From contig NZ_FNCJ01000020.1 in NCBI RefSeq assembly GCF_900100735.1, forward strand, positions 1 to 64,000: a stretch of 64,000 bases of DNA, read 5' to 3'. Origin of the DNA: Paraburkholderia phenazinium (GTDB lineage Bacteria > Pseudomonadota > Gammaproteobacteria > Burkholderiales > Burkholderiaceae). This document shows positions 23,824-33,000 of the stretch, in pieces (within the stretch, counting starts at the first letter, position 1; each line of letters begins with the position of its first letter). The position numbers and the translations under genes were made by a program. Below the pieces are notes generated by a model. It searched no databases, was not told the DNA's origin, and saw only the letters and a program-made list of their open reading frames with translations.

Positions 23824-23834
23824 GGAGCGGCAAA

Positions 23835-24668
23835 ATGAAAGCGATTCAGGTCAAGAACGTCTATAAGATCTTCGGACCGGCGAGTGCGCATGCGCGTGTG
23901 CTCGAGCTGTTACGGCAAGGCGCATCGAAAGCGGACGTATTGGCGAAAACCGGCTGCAACGTCGGGCTGAACAATGTGAACCTGACCATCGAGCCGGGTC
24001 AGATCTTCGTCATCATGGGTTTGTCCGGATCCGGCAAATCGACCTTGGTGCGGCATCTAAACCGCCTGGTCGATCCGAGTGCGGGCGAGATTCTGGTGGA
24101 CGGCAAGGATATTCTGAAGCTCAATGCGAGCGGCCTGCGCGAGTTGCGCCGCTATCGCATCAGCATGGTGTTTCAGAACTTTGGGCTGCTGCCGCATGCG
24201 ACGGTATTGGAAAACGCGGCCTATGCGTTGCGCACGCGTGGCGAAGCGCGCGAGGCGGCCTTTGCCGCTGCACGTGACTGGCTGAAGAAAGTCGGTCTCG
24301 AAGGCTATGCAGAGAAGTTTCCGGACGAACTCTCGGGCGGCATGCGACAGCGCGTGGGCTTGGCTCGCGCACTCGCCGCGGATACGGACGTGGTGCTGAT
24401 GGATGAAGCGTTCTCTGCATTGGATCCGTTGATCCGCACGGAAATGCAGGATCAGTTGCTGGAGTTGCAGGCGACGCTCAACAAGACGGTGGTATTCATT
24501 ACGCACGATCTCGATGAGGCGCTGCGTCTGGGCACGCAGATCGCGATTCTGCGCGACGGTGAACTGGTGCAGCAGGGCAGTCCGCAGGAGATTCTGCGCA
24601 ACCCGGCGAACGATTACGTGCGCCGCTTTGTCGAGCGGCGCAGCGAGCGGGCGGAACTGGCGGCCTAA
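23835..24668 (+). CDS. Glycine betaine/proline-type ABC transporter ATPase
   Basis: A 277-residue ProV/OpuAA-like ATP-binding subunit. It has Walker A (GLSGSGKSTL), a Q-loop (VFQNFGLLPH), the signature LSGGMRQRVGLARALA, Walker B (VVLMDEAFSALDP) and the switch His (FITHDLDEAL). It lacks the long C-terminal CBS pair found in classical ProV, as in shorter choline/betaine ATPases. It follows the permease remnant by 11 bp with AAGGAG before the ATG. The ATPase and binding protein are intact while the permease is not, pointing to a recent deletion. Confidence 0.9.
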   Translation: MKAIQVKNVYKIFGPASAHARVLELLRQGASKADVLAKTGCNVGLNNVNLTIEPGQIFVIMGLSGSGKSTLVRHLNRLVDPSAGEILVDGKDILKLNASGLRELRRYRISMVFQNFGLLPHATVLENAAYALRTRGEAREAAFAAARDWLKKVGLEGYAEKFPDELSGGMRQRVGLARALAADTDVVLMDEAFSALDPLIRTEMQDQLLELQATLNKTVVFITHDLDEALRLGTQIAILRDGELVQQGSPQEILRNPANDYVRRFVERRSERAELAA

Positions 24669-24711
24669 CGGTGGTACAGCGATGGCGTAGCGGTGCGGCA
24701 AAGGCAGCGCG

Positions 24712-25368
24712 TCACTCCGCCTTGCTTTCCTCAGGCCAGCGATTCTCGAACACGCAATCGGCGAGCGGCATGCGGGTTGCCCATCGCTCGGTTTCGAGCA
24801 TCGGTTCGGCATAGAACTGGTCGACGTGGCCGAGGCACAGAATTGCCACGGGGCGCGCGCCCTCCGGCATATGCAGCAGTGCACGCACCGCGTCGGCGTC
24901 GAACAGCGACACCCAGCCCATGCCGAGCCCTTCGGCGCGCGCCGCGAGCCACATGTTCTGGATCGCGCAGGCCACCGAGGCGAGATCCATCTCGGGTAGC
25001 GTGCGGCGGCCGAAGATGTGCTTTTCGCGGCCGTCCATCAAGGCCATCACCAGCAGCTCGCCGCATTCGAGCATCCCTTCGACCTTCAGCTTCATAAACT
25101 CGTCGCGCCGTTTGCCCAGCGCATCGGCGGTGGCGAGCCGCTCGCAGTCCACGGCTTCATGTAGCGCAACGCGCAGCGCCTGATCGGTGATGCGCGCAAT
25201 CCGCCACGGCTGCATGAAGCCGACGCTCGGCGCATGGTGCGCCGCATCGAGCAGGCGTTGCAGCACGACCGGGTCGACCGGGTCGCGCACGAAGTGCCGC
25301 ATGTCGCGCCGTTCATAAATGGCGCGGTAGACGGCCTCGCGGTCGGAATCGTTAAAACACTTCGCCAT
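24712..25368 (-). CDS. bluB: 5,6-dimethylbenzimidazole synthase BluB
   Basis: A 218-residue flavin-destructase of the nitroreductase fold that turns reduced FMN and O2 into dimethylbenzimidazole, the lower ligand of B12. The N-terminal FMN contact is YERRDMRHFVRDPVDP (~15-30), with AHHAPSVGFMQPWRI near 50-65 and GLGMGWVSLFD near 150-160. The start MAKCFNDSDREAVYR at 25368 overlaps the end of cobB by 17 bp, so it is the last gene of the cobE-cobO-cobB-bluB set. A longer upstream frame exists but adds a non-conserved head. Confidence 0.92.
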   Translation of the reverse strand: MAKCFNDSDREAVYRAIYERRDMRHFVRDPVDPVVLQRLLDAAHHAPSVGFMQPWRIARITDQALRVALHEAVDCERLATADALGKRRDEFMKLKVEGMLECGELLVMALMDGREKHIFGRRTLPEMDLASVACAIQNMWLAARAEGLGMGWVSLFDADAVRALLHMPEGARPVAILCLGHVDQFYAEPMLETERWATRMPLADCVFENRWPEESKAE

Positions 25369-26650
25369 GGAACAGGGCGGCCGCGAAAGCCGGGTTGGAA
25401 GGCCAGTAGGCGTGCATATAAGTAGCGACGATCGGGCCGGCACGGAATACGGCCTCGCCGGGCGCGTCGGCTTGCGGACGGGTGGCAGTCCGTACCGGCG
25501 TGAGCGGCGTCGTCAACTTCGAGTAGTGAAACGTATGACCGGTCATGGTTCCATGGACGCTGTCGATCTGTTGCATGCCCAGCGCGGCGAGGCGCGGCTG
25601 CATCGCCGCCTCGCCCGGCAGCAGGCCGAGCATCGGCGTGGTGACGCCGTGGATGTCGGTGAGCTGTTCGAGCAGATAAAGCATGCCGCCACATTCGGCG
25701 ACGATGGGCTTTCCTGCTGCTGCGTGGGTGCGGACCGCGTCCGCCGTCTGAGTATGCCGTGACAACGCATCCGCGTGCAGTTCGGGATAACCACCGGGTA
25801 GGTAGAGCGCGTCCGTGCCCTCCGGTACCGCTTCGTCGGCAAGCGGCGAGAAATAGCTGACCCGTGCGCCTAATGCTTCGAGCAGCGTCACATTGGCGGG
25901 GTAGATGAAGGAGAACGCCGCATCGCGGGCAATCGCGATGTGCTTGCCTTCGAGCCAGCGCGGTAACGCTGCGCTGACCGGCGCATCGAACGCCACCGCC
26001 GGCGGCAGCTTGGCCAGCGGCGTGGCGGCGAGCGCATCCGCGGCCCGCTCGAGCCTCGCTTCGAGGTCGTCGACCTCTGCAGCCTGGTGCAGGCCGAGAT
26101 GCCGCTCGGGTAATTCGATCTCTTGCGCATTGCCGATATGCCCAGTCCAGCGCAGTCCGGCCGGTAGTGCTTCCTGCAGCATTTGCGCATGGCGCGCCGA
26201 GCCGACCCGGTTGGCGAACACGCCATGAAACGGCACTTCGGGCCGGAACTGTGCGAGGCCGAAGGCCACCGCGCCGAAGGTCTGCGCCATCGCCTTGGCG
26301 GAAATCACTGTCACCACCGGCACGCGGAAGGCGGTGGCAAGATCGGCGCTGCTGGGCGTGCCGTCGTAAAGACCCATCACGCCTTCGATCAGGATCAGAT
26401 CGGCCTCGGCCGCCGCCTGCGCGAGCAGTTCTCGGCAGGCGTGCTCGCCGACCATCCACAGATCGAGCGACAGCACCGGCGCGCCGCTGGCACGGGCGAG
26501 GATCATCGGGTCCAGAAAATCCGGACCGGTTTTGAAGACGCGCACGCGCCGCCCTTGGCGCCGGTGGTAGCGGGCCAGACCGGCCGTAATCGTGGTCTTG
26601 CCCTGACCGGAGGCCGGCGCGCTGATAAACAGGGCGGGACAGGACGGCAT
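25352..26650 (-). CDS. cobB: Hydrogenobyrinate/cobyrinate a,c-diamide synthase CobB
   Basis: A 432-residue glutamine-dependent amidase that amidates the a and c side chains of the corrin ring using ATP. The N-terminal P-loop domain has SAPASGQGKTTITAGLARYH. The C-terminal class I glutamine amidotransferase domain has its nucleophile Cys in KPIVAECGGMLYLLEQL (~332) and a His near HTFHYSKL (~389). The start follows the cobO stop within a few bases. The 3' end runs 17 bp into bluB. In this oxygen-dependent pathway the substrate should be hydrogenobyrinic acid. Confidence 0.93.
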   Translation of the reverse strand: MPSCPALFISAPASGQGKTTITAGLARYHRRQGRRVRVFKTGPDFLDPMILARASGAPVLSLDLWMVGEHACRELLAQAAAEADLILIEGVMGLYDGTPSSADLATAFRVPVVTVISAKAMAQTFGAVAFGLAQFRPEVPFHGVFANRVGSARHAQMLQEALPAGLRWTGHIGNAQEIELPERHLGLHQAAEVDDLEARLERAADALAATPLAKLPPAVAFDAPVSAALPRWLEGKHIAIARDAAFSFIYPANVTLLEALGARVSYFSPLADEAVPEGTDALYLPGGYPELHADALSRHTQTADAVRTHAAAGKPIVAECGGMLYLLEQLTDIHGVTTPMLGLLPGEAAMQPRLAALGMQQIDSVHGTMTGHTFHYSKLTTPLTPVRTATRPQADAPGEAVFRAGPIVATYMHAYWPSNPAFAAALFHGEVF

Positions 26651-26652
26651 GT

Positions 26653-27255
26653 TCAGAATTCCACGCCGCGCTGCGCTTTCACGTGCTGCTCGCGATACGG
26701 GTGCTTGATGGCGCGCATTTCGGTGACCAGATCGGCCGCTTCGATCAGCACGTCCGGCGCGTGGCGTCCGGTAATCACCACATGCAGCATCTCAGGGCGC
26801 GCGTTCACGACCGCCAACACTTCGTCGAGCGGCAGGTATTCGTACTTCAGGACGGTGTTCAGCTCGTCGAGAATCACCATCTGATACTCGCCGCTTTCGA
26901 TCATCCGGCGCGCTTCGTCCCAGCCCTTGCGGGCGGTGGCGATATCGGCGTCACGGTTTTGGGTGTTCCAGGTGTAGCCGTCGCCCATCGTGACGAAATC
27001 GCAGGTGGCGATCTTGCCGAGAAAGTCGCGTTCCGAGGTGTGCAGGGCACCCTTGATGAACTGCACCACGCCAAGCCGCATGCCGTGACCGAGCACGCGC
27101 ACGGCCATGCCGAACGCGGCCGTGGTCTTGCCTTTGCCGGTGCCGGTGTTGACGATCAGCAGGCCTTTTTCGATGGTTGCTTCGGCCTGCTTTTTCTCGT
27201 GGCCTTCGCGACGCCGCTGGGTCATGCGCTGATGCGCTTCGGGATCGGTTTTCAT
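26653..27255 (-). CDS. cobO: Cob(I)yrinic acid a,c-diamide adenosyltransferase CobO
   Basis: A 200-residue CobA/CobO-type ATP:corrinoid adenosyltransferase that attaches the 5'-deoxyadenosyl upper ligand. The P-loop is NTGTGKGKTTAAFGMAVRV (~37-55), followed by LGVVQFIKG and the MGDGYTWNTQNRDADI loop, and a conserved DELNTVLKYEYLPLDEVL segment. The N-terminal RRREGHEKKQAEA stretch is typical of the family. It lies between cobE and cobB, 2-11 bp from each, in one operon. Confidence 0.94.
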   Translation of the reverse strand: MKTDPEAHQRMTQRRREGHEKKQAEATIEKGLLIVNTGTGKGKTTAAFGMAVRVLGHGMRLGVVQFIKGALHTSERDFLGKIATCDFVTMGDGYTWNTQNRDADIATARKGWDEARRMIESGEYQMVILDELNTVLKYEYLPLDEVLAVVNARPEMLHVVITGRHAPDVLIEAADLVTEMRAIKHPYREQHVKAQRGVEF

Positions 27256-27266
27256 GGAAGATTCTA

Positions 27267-27698
27267 TTAGTTGGATTCGGTTGAGTGGATGAGCGGCGCG
27301 GCTCTTTGAGACGCAATCGCGACGGTGACGCCATCGCGCACCATCTTCGGGACAAGCAGGCGGCCAGCGGGTGCGGCGAGCAACGCGCAGGGCTCGCAGA
27401 CGCCATCGACGCCGAGATGTTCGCGGGCGGCGGCCGAGGGTGTCGGGATACCGGACACGGCAGCTACCTCGGCGCGGCTAAAGATCCGCAAAGGCAGCGC
27501 ATGACGCGCGCAAAATTCGAGCAGGCCAGGTTCGCGGGCTTTCGATTCGATGGTGGCGATGGTGCGAATCGCCGCGAACGGGTAGGCGCCGAGTGCAGCT
27601 TGAACCGCTGCTGTGATCTGGTCCACGGAGGTGCGCTGTCTGCAGCCTATACCGACGCTGAGGGTTTTTGCATCGCGTTCGGAGTCGCTTTCCGTCAC
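27267..27698 (-). CDS. cobE: Cobalamin biosynthesis protein CobE
   Basis: A ~143-residue CobE/CbiG-C-domain protein (LSVGIGCRQRTSVDQITAAV, ATIESKAREPGLLEFCARHA, LPLRIFSRAEVAAVSGIPTP). In oxygen-dependent cobalamin producers CobE is thought to handle a late precorrin intermediate rather than catalyse a known step. The GTG at 27698 is preferred because CobE homology begins there and AAGAG precedes it; an in-frame ATG at 27752 would add 18 residues. A second CobE/CbiG-C-like stretch exists inside the CbiG-CobJ fusion at 38966-40681. It is the first cob gene of this arm and comes directly after higA. Confidence 0.85.
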   Translation of the reverse strand: MTESDSERDAKTLSVGIGCRQRTSVDQITAAVQAALGAYPFAAIRTIATIESKAREPGLLEFCARHALPLRIFSRAEVAAVSGIPTPSAAAREHLGVDGVCEPCALLAAPAGRLLVPKMVRDGVTVAIASQRAAPLIHSTESN

Positions 27699-27776
27699 AT
27701 TCAAGGCTCTTTTGAAAAGCTTCAGTATGGACGCCCCGCTATTTGCCGGCATCCCAAACAGGGCGGTTCCTACCGG

Positions 27777-28061
27777 CTACGCAGCTACCAGCGGGTGGAG
27801 ATCAGACAGATCGACCTTGGCTGCTTCCTCAAGATCGTAGTCGGATTGCAGGCCAAGCCAGAACTGTGGCGTGGTTCCCAGCACGATCGAGAGCCGCAGC
27901 GCCGTGTCGGCCGACACGGCGCGCTCGCCGTGCACGATCTCATTGATTCGCCGCGGCGGTACCTTCATCGCACGCGCCAGTGCGTTCTGGCTCATGTGCA
28001 TCGGGACCAGGAATTCCTCGTTGAGGACTTCGCCCGGGTGGATATTTCCAAGTTTGTCCAT
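27777..28061 (-). CDS. higA: HigA-family antitoxin
   Basis: A 94-residue helix-turn-helix antitoxin of the HigA/VapI type. It opens NIHPGEVLNEEFLVPMHMSQ, a signature of the family, with the recognition helix in MSQNALARAMKVPPRRINEI. It ends in a family-typical TPQFWLGLQSDYDL stretch. It would neutralise HigB and repress the module promoter. It is encoded after the toxin, the usual order for higBA, 10 bp downstream, and lies immediately before cobE on the same strand. Confidence 0.93.
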   Translation of the reverse strand: MDKLGNIHPGEVLNEEFLVPMHMSQNALARAMKVPPRRINEIVHGERAVSADTALRLSIVLGTTPQFWLGLQSDYDLEEAAKVDLSDLHPLVAA

Positions 28062-28071
28062 GGTTTACTCC

Positions 28072-28356
28072 TCAGTGGTAGTCGACGATTTCCACGTCGT
28101 ATGCACTGCCGTTATCCCAACGAAAACAGATGCGCCATTGGTCGTTGATCCGGATGCTGTGCTGGCCAGCGCGATCGCCTTTGAGCAGTTCGAGACGATT
28201 GGCCGGTGGGATTCTCAGATCGGCCAACGCGTGCGCGTTGTTCAACATCCGCAGCTTGCGGCGCGCCACCTGCTGAATTTCCGCCGGCAGTCGCTTCGAG
28301 CGCTCGCCGGCCCCGATAAGCGCGGTCTCTTTTTCAGTGATGTTGTTGATCGCCAT
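28072..28356 (-). CDS. higB: HigB-family toxin
   Basis: A 94-residue RelE-fold ribonuclease toxin that cleaves mRNA on the ribosome. Typical features are GERSKRLPAEIQQVARRKLR, MLNNAHALADLRIPPANRLE, then GQHSIRINDQWRICFRWDNG and a VEIVDYH end, where the conserved Arg/His residues act in catalysis. The ATG at 28356 is the only start that keeps the N-terminus. The predicted -10 TATAAT ends 5 bp before it, so the message would be leaderless. Toxin first, antitoxin second. Confidence 0.93.
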   Translation of the reverse strand: MAINNITEKETALIGAGERSKRLPAEIQQVARRKLRMLNNAHALADLRIPPANRLELLKGDRAGQHSIRINDQWRICFRWDNGSAYDVEIVDYH

Positions 28357-28361
28357 GGTTG

Positions 28362-28397
28362 ATTATAACGCGGCGCGTCATATAACGCAACGCGTCA
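28362..28397 (-). promoter_or_regulatory. higBA promoter with tandem 17-bp operator repeats
   Basis: Minus-strand TTGCGT (28385-28390), a 17-bp spacer, then a perfect TATAAT (28362-28367). The same DNA is a tandem repeat on the plus strand, TATAACGCGGCGCGTCA (28364-28380) and TATAACGCAACGCGTCA (28381-28397), 15 of 17 identical. Repressor binding there would cover both boxes, which fits HigA autoregulation. This is also the only evident promoter for the cobE-cobO-cobB-bluB genes behind it. Confidence 0.75.
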
Positions 28398-28472
28398 TGG
28401 GCGGCATACGTCATACGCGACGCCGGGTCTCTTCCTTGACGCGCGGGGCTCGCGGGCCTAAACTCGCACGCA

Positions 28473-28712
28473 CTTTGGTGCTCGCGCGCGCGTTCCTGCG
28501 TGCGCAGTTAAACGGGAAACAGGGCGTCCGCCTGCAACAGACCGGACCAACCTGTGCTGCCCCCGCAACGGTAAGCGAAGGCATCGCGAAAGCGGTGCAA
28601 AGCCGGCTTCAATGCCTGCGCGCAAGGTCGCGCACGCATGCAACCACTGGGCGAGAAACCACTCGTCTGGGAAGGGGAAGCGGCGTTATCGCCAGCCCGG
28701 ATACCGGCCAGA
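28473..28712 (+). promoter_or_regulatory. Cobalamin riboswitch upstream of cobW-cobN
   Basis: The conserved parts appear in order: GGTG near 28477, ACGGGAAAC (28512-28520), TGCTGCCCCCGCAACGGTAA (28555-28574), CCACTGGGCG (28644-28653), GGGAAGGGGAAGC near 28670, and the B12 box AGCCCGGATACCGGCC (28694-28709). Adenosylcobalamin binding should shut down cobW-cobN and the following genes. The ~210 bp from the box to the cobW start hold no gene and probably contain the expression platform; I could not define it. Confidence 0.9.
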
Positions 28713-28922
28713 GAAGAGGCTTGGCGCCGCGGGGATGCGGCCTATCCAGCACTTCAGTTCACCACTTCATGATGCTTGCCTGGCGCAGCTGTCGCGCCGC
28801 TATTCGTCCCCGCGTTTCATCTGAACCCCTCTCGCACTCGCCGGCGATACACTCGCGCAGTCAAGCCCGTTGCGTAGCCTCGCCGGCATGCCCAATGTGA
28901 AACACCTTTGGACGGATTAACC

Positions 28923-30005
28923 ATGCAGAACCCCATGCGCAAAATCCCCGTCACCGTCGTGACAGGCTTTCTCGGCAGCGGCAAGACCACGCTGCTGCGG
29001 CATATTCTTCAGCACGCAGGCGGCAAGCGCATTGCGGTGATCGTCAACGAATTCGGCGAACTCGGCATCGACGGCGAGATCCTCAAGGGCTGTGGCATCG
29101 GTTGCGACGAAAACGGCAACGAGACCGAAGGCCAATTGTATGAACTGGCCAACGGCTGCCTGTGCTGCACCGTGCAGGAAGAATTTTTCCCCGTGATGGA
29201 AAAACTGGTGGAACGCCGCGAGCAGATCGATCACGTGTTGATCGAAACCTCCGGCCTCGCCTTGCCGAAACCGCTGGTGCAGGCGTTCAACTGGCCGGCG
29301 ATCAAGAACAGCTTCACGGTGGATGCGGTGGTCACGGTGGTGGACGGACCGGCAGCGGCCAGCGGCCAGTTTGCCGACAACCCCGTGGCGGTGGACGCGC
29401 AGCGCAAGGCCGATCCGAACCTCGATCACGAATCGCCGCTGCATGAGCTGTTCGAAGATCAGTTGTCGGCGGCGGATCTGGTGATCCTGAACAAGACGGA
29501 TCTGCTCGACGAGGCGCAGCAAGGCGTCGTTGAAGCGCTGATCCGCGAAGAGATTCCGTCCCAGGTCAAGGTGGTGCGCGCGCATATGGGGCAACTGGAC
29601 CTGCACACGCTGCTCGGACTGCAAGCCGCGTCGGAGGCGACGATTCACCTGCGCCACGATCATCACGGCTCGGCCGAAGATGCGGACCATCATCACGACG
29701 AGTTCGATTCCGTGGTGGTGCAGGCGCAGACGCCGTCGCGCGAAGGCGTGATCGCCGCGTTGCAGCGCCTCGTCGAAAGCAATACGATTTACCGCGTGAA
29801 GGGCTTCGCGGCGTTGCCGGGCGCGCCGATGCGTCTAGTCATTCAAGGTGTGGGCCGACGCTTCGACAGCTATTTCGACCGCCGCTGGCAATCCGGCGAA
29901 GCGCAGCAAAGCCGTTTCGTGCTGATCGGCGAGGACCTCGATCAGGCTGCATTGCAAACGGCTTTCGACGCTGCGCTGAACGCCGAAACCCAGCCACAGG
30001 CGTAA
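28923..30005 (+). CDS. cobW: CobW-type metal-trafficking GTPase
   Basis: A ~360-residue G3E GTPase expected to deliver cobalt to cobaltochelatase. It has the P-loop GFLGSGKTTLLRHILQ, the CXCC metal motif GCLCCTVQEEF, the SAGL-like ETSGLALPKPL and NKTD (ILNKTDLLD). A His-rich stretch (LRHDHHGSAEDADHHHDEFD) gives extra metal binding near residue 250. The C-terminal CobW_C domain is at ~270-350. The ATG at 28923 is chosen; a TTG five codons upstream is possible. It is the first gene behind the cobalamin riboswitch, 6 bp before cobN. Confidence 0.93.
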   Translation: MQNPMRKIPVTVVTGFLGSGKTTLLRHILQHAGGKRIAVIVNEFGELGIDGEILKGCGIGCDENGNETEGQLYELANGCLCCTVQEEFFPVMEKLVERREQIDHVLIETSGLALPKPLVQAFNWPAIKNSFTVDAVVTVVDGPAAASGQFADNPVAVDAQRKADPNLDHESPLHELFEDQLSAADLVILNKTDLLDEAQQGVVEALIREEIPSQVKVVRAHMGQLDLHTLLGLQAASEATIHLRHDHHGSAEDADHHHDEFDSVVVQAQTPSREGVIAALQRLVESNTIYRVKGFAALPGAPMRLVIQGVGRRFDSYFDRRWQSGEAQQSRFVLIGEDLDQAALQTAFDAALNAETQPQA

Positions 30006-30011
30006 TCGATC

Positions 30012-33000
30012 ATGCATCTGCTGCGCACCACGCCGGGGGGCTTCGTCGACGACACCCAGGGTGTCATTCGCATCGATCAGCAACCTGCTGAGATCGTGGT
30101 GCTCAGCTCGGCCGATACGACGCTGTCCTTGCTCGCCAGCGTCGTGCCGCGCCTTGGTGCTGGTTTTCCGAGCGTGCGGCTGGCAAACGTCACGTACCTG
30201 CGGCAACCCGCTTCGGTCGATTTCTACCTCGAAGATGTCTTGCAGCATGCGCGCGTAGTGGTGGTCGATCACCTCGGCGGCGAGGCTTACTGGCCGTATG
30301 GGATCGAGCAGGTCGTTGCGCTTGCCGAGCGCAAGCAGCAGACGCTGGCGATGTTCTCCGGTGACTTGCAGGAAGATCCCAATCTGCTCGCCCGCAGTAC
30401 GGCGGATGCCGGTCTCTGTCATCAGCTTTTGCGCTATTTGCGCGAGGGCGGGGCGCAGAACGCCGAGGCGTTCTTACGCTGCATCGCCTACCGGGCGCTC
30501 GGTTGGGGGCATGAGCCGGCCGCGCCACGCGTCTTGCCGGCGGCCACGCTGTATCACCCTGAACACGACACGCCGACGATCGAGGACTGGCAGGCACGCT
30601 GGCGCGCCGACGCCCCGGTCGTGGCGATCCTGTTCTATAAGGCGCATCTGCAGGCCGCCAATACGGCAGTGTTTGATGCGCTGATCGAGGCACTCGAAGC
30701 GCAAGGACTGAATGCGTTACCGATTGCGCTGACGTCGCTCAAAGACGCCATGAGCCGCGAGGTGTTGCAGCAGTTGTGCGCGCAACATAAGGTCGCATTG
30801 GTGCTGAACACCACCGCGTTCGCCGCCACGGCGATTGACGACCCCGAACCGCTGGCGCTCGCCGGCGACGCTCCGGTGCTGCAGGTGATCCTGAGCGGCG
30901 GCAATCGCGAGGATTGGGTCAAGGACAACCAGGGCCTGAACTCGCGCGATATCGCCATGCATATCGCGCTGCCTGAGGTGGACGGCCGCATCATCACGCG
31001 AGCAATCAGTTTCAAGGGGCTCGCGTATCGCTGCCCGCATACCGAAGTGGACGTGGTGCGCTACCAGCCCGATCACGAGCGTATCGGCTTTCTGGCGGAA
31101 TTGAGCCGGCGCTGGTGTCGCTTGCGCAGCTTGGACAACGCGGACAAGAAGCTCGCGCTGATCCTCGCAAACTATCCGATGAGCGAAGGGCGCATCGGCA
31201 ACGGCGTGGGCCTCGATACGCCGGCCTCGGTGGTCGGCATCCTCGAGATGCTGGCAGCCGTCGGCTATAAGGTGACCGAATTGCCTGCGGATGGCGACGC
31301 ATTGCTGCGTAAGCTGACCGAAGGTGTGACCAACGACCCGGTGGTGCGCGATCTGCGCCCGGCCTTGCAGAGCTTCGCGCTCGACGACTATCTGGCGCAT
31401 TTCGCCCGGCTGCCTGCCGAGGCGCAAGACGCCTTGAACGCGCGCTGGGGTCCGCCGCAGCAAGACCCGACACTGCGGCGCGGCCGCTTCATGATTGCCG
31501 GCTGGCGTTGCGGCCACGTGTTCGTGGGGATTCAGCCGTCGCGCTCGCGCGAGCACGGCGATTACGCCAGCTATCACGACGCCGACCTGGTGCCGCCGCA
31601 TGCCTATCTGGCGTTCTACTTCTGGTTGCGCCACCAGTTTGGCATCGACGCGGTCGTCCACGTCGGCAAGCACGGCAACCTCGAATGGCTGCCGGGCAAG
31701 AGTGTCGCATTGAGCGACGCCTGTTGGCCTGATCTGATCCTGGGGCCGTTGCCGCATCTCTATCCGTTTATCGTCAACGATCCGGGCGAGGGCAGTCAGG
31801 CGAAGCGCCGCGCGCAGGCGGTGATCATCGATCACCTGATGCCGCCGCTCACGCGTGCCGAAAGCTATGGACCGTTGCAGGACCTCGAGCGCCAGGTCGA
31901 CGAGTACTACGAAGCGTTGATGGTCGACCCGCGCCGCTCGAAGCTGCTGCGGCGTACGATTCTCGCCACCATCGTCGAGCATCGCTTGCATGAGGAACTG
32001 AGCCTGAGCGAGCCGGACGGGCAGGATGCAGAAGACGCGCTGCTGACGCGCGTCGATGCGTGGCTGTGCGAGCTCAAGGAAGCGCAGATTCGCGACGGCC
32101 TGCATACCTTCGGCCGCTCGCCCGAGGGCGTGCAGCGGCGCGATACGCTGCTGGCGCTTGGGCGCTTCCCCGTGGGCGACGGGCGCGGCGGTAAAGCAGG
32201 CCTCGTCGACGCACTGGCGCGCGATCTGCAGATGGCGCATCTGTTCGATCCGCTCTCGGCAGATTGGGCTGCGGTATGGGACGGTCCGCGCTCTGCGGTT
32301 CTGCAGCAGGTCAGCGACGCACCGTGGCGCCACAACGGCGATACGCGTGAACGACTCGAATTGCTCGCTAGCGCGTTGCTAGCTGAACTGTGTGGCGGGG
32401 AACACGATCCGTGCGTAACCTTGCCCGCTGTGGGGACGTTGCCGCAAACCGAACTCGTGCTCGAACGGTTGCGCCGCGACGTGTTGCCAAGACTCGACGC
32501 ATGCGGTTCCGAAGAGATGCGGCACCTCGAGCGCGGGCTCGAAGGCCGATTCGTGCCGGCTGGCCCGAGCGGTTCGCCCTCGCGCGGCCGGCCCGATGTG
32601 CTGCCTACTGGACGCAATTTTTACTCGGTCGATACGCGCGCCATTCCAACGCAAGCCGCCTGGTCCCTCGGCCTGAAGTCCGCGCAGCATTTAATCGAGC
32701 GGCATCTGCAGGAGCATGGCGACTATCCGCGGGCGATCGGCCTGTCGGTGTGGGGCACCGCGACCATGCGCACGGGCGGCGACGATATCGCCCAGGCGAT
32801 GGCGCTCATCGGCGTGCGGCCTAAATGGGCGCCAGGCAGCCATCGGGTGACCGACTTCGAGATCATGCCGATGGAGGCTTTCGACCGGCCGCGCATCGAC
32901 GTGACGCTGCGCGTCTCCGGTTTCTTCCGAGATGCGTTCGCCAATGTGATGCATCTGTTCGACGCAGCGGTGCAGGCCGTGGCCGAACTCGACGAACCCG

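Noticed and set aside
27700..28480. Possible third cobalamin riboswitch for cobE-cobO-cobB-bluB on the minus strand
   Set aside because: I looked for the CCGCAAC core and a B12 box on the minus strand between cobE and higB and upstream of higB and found none.
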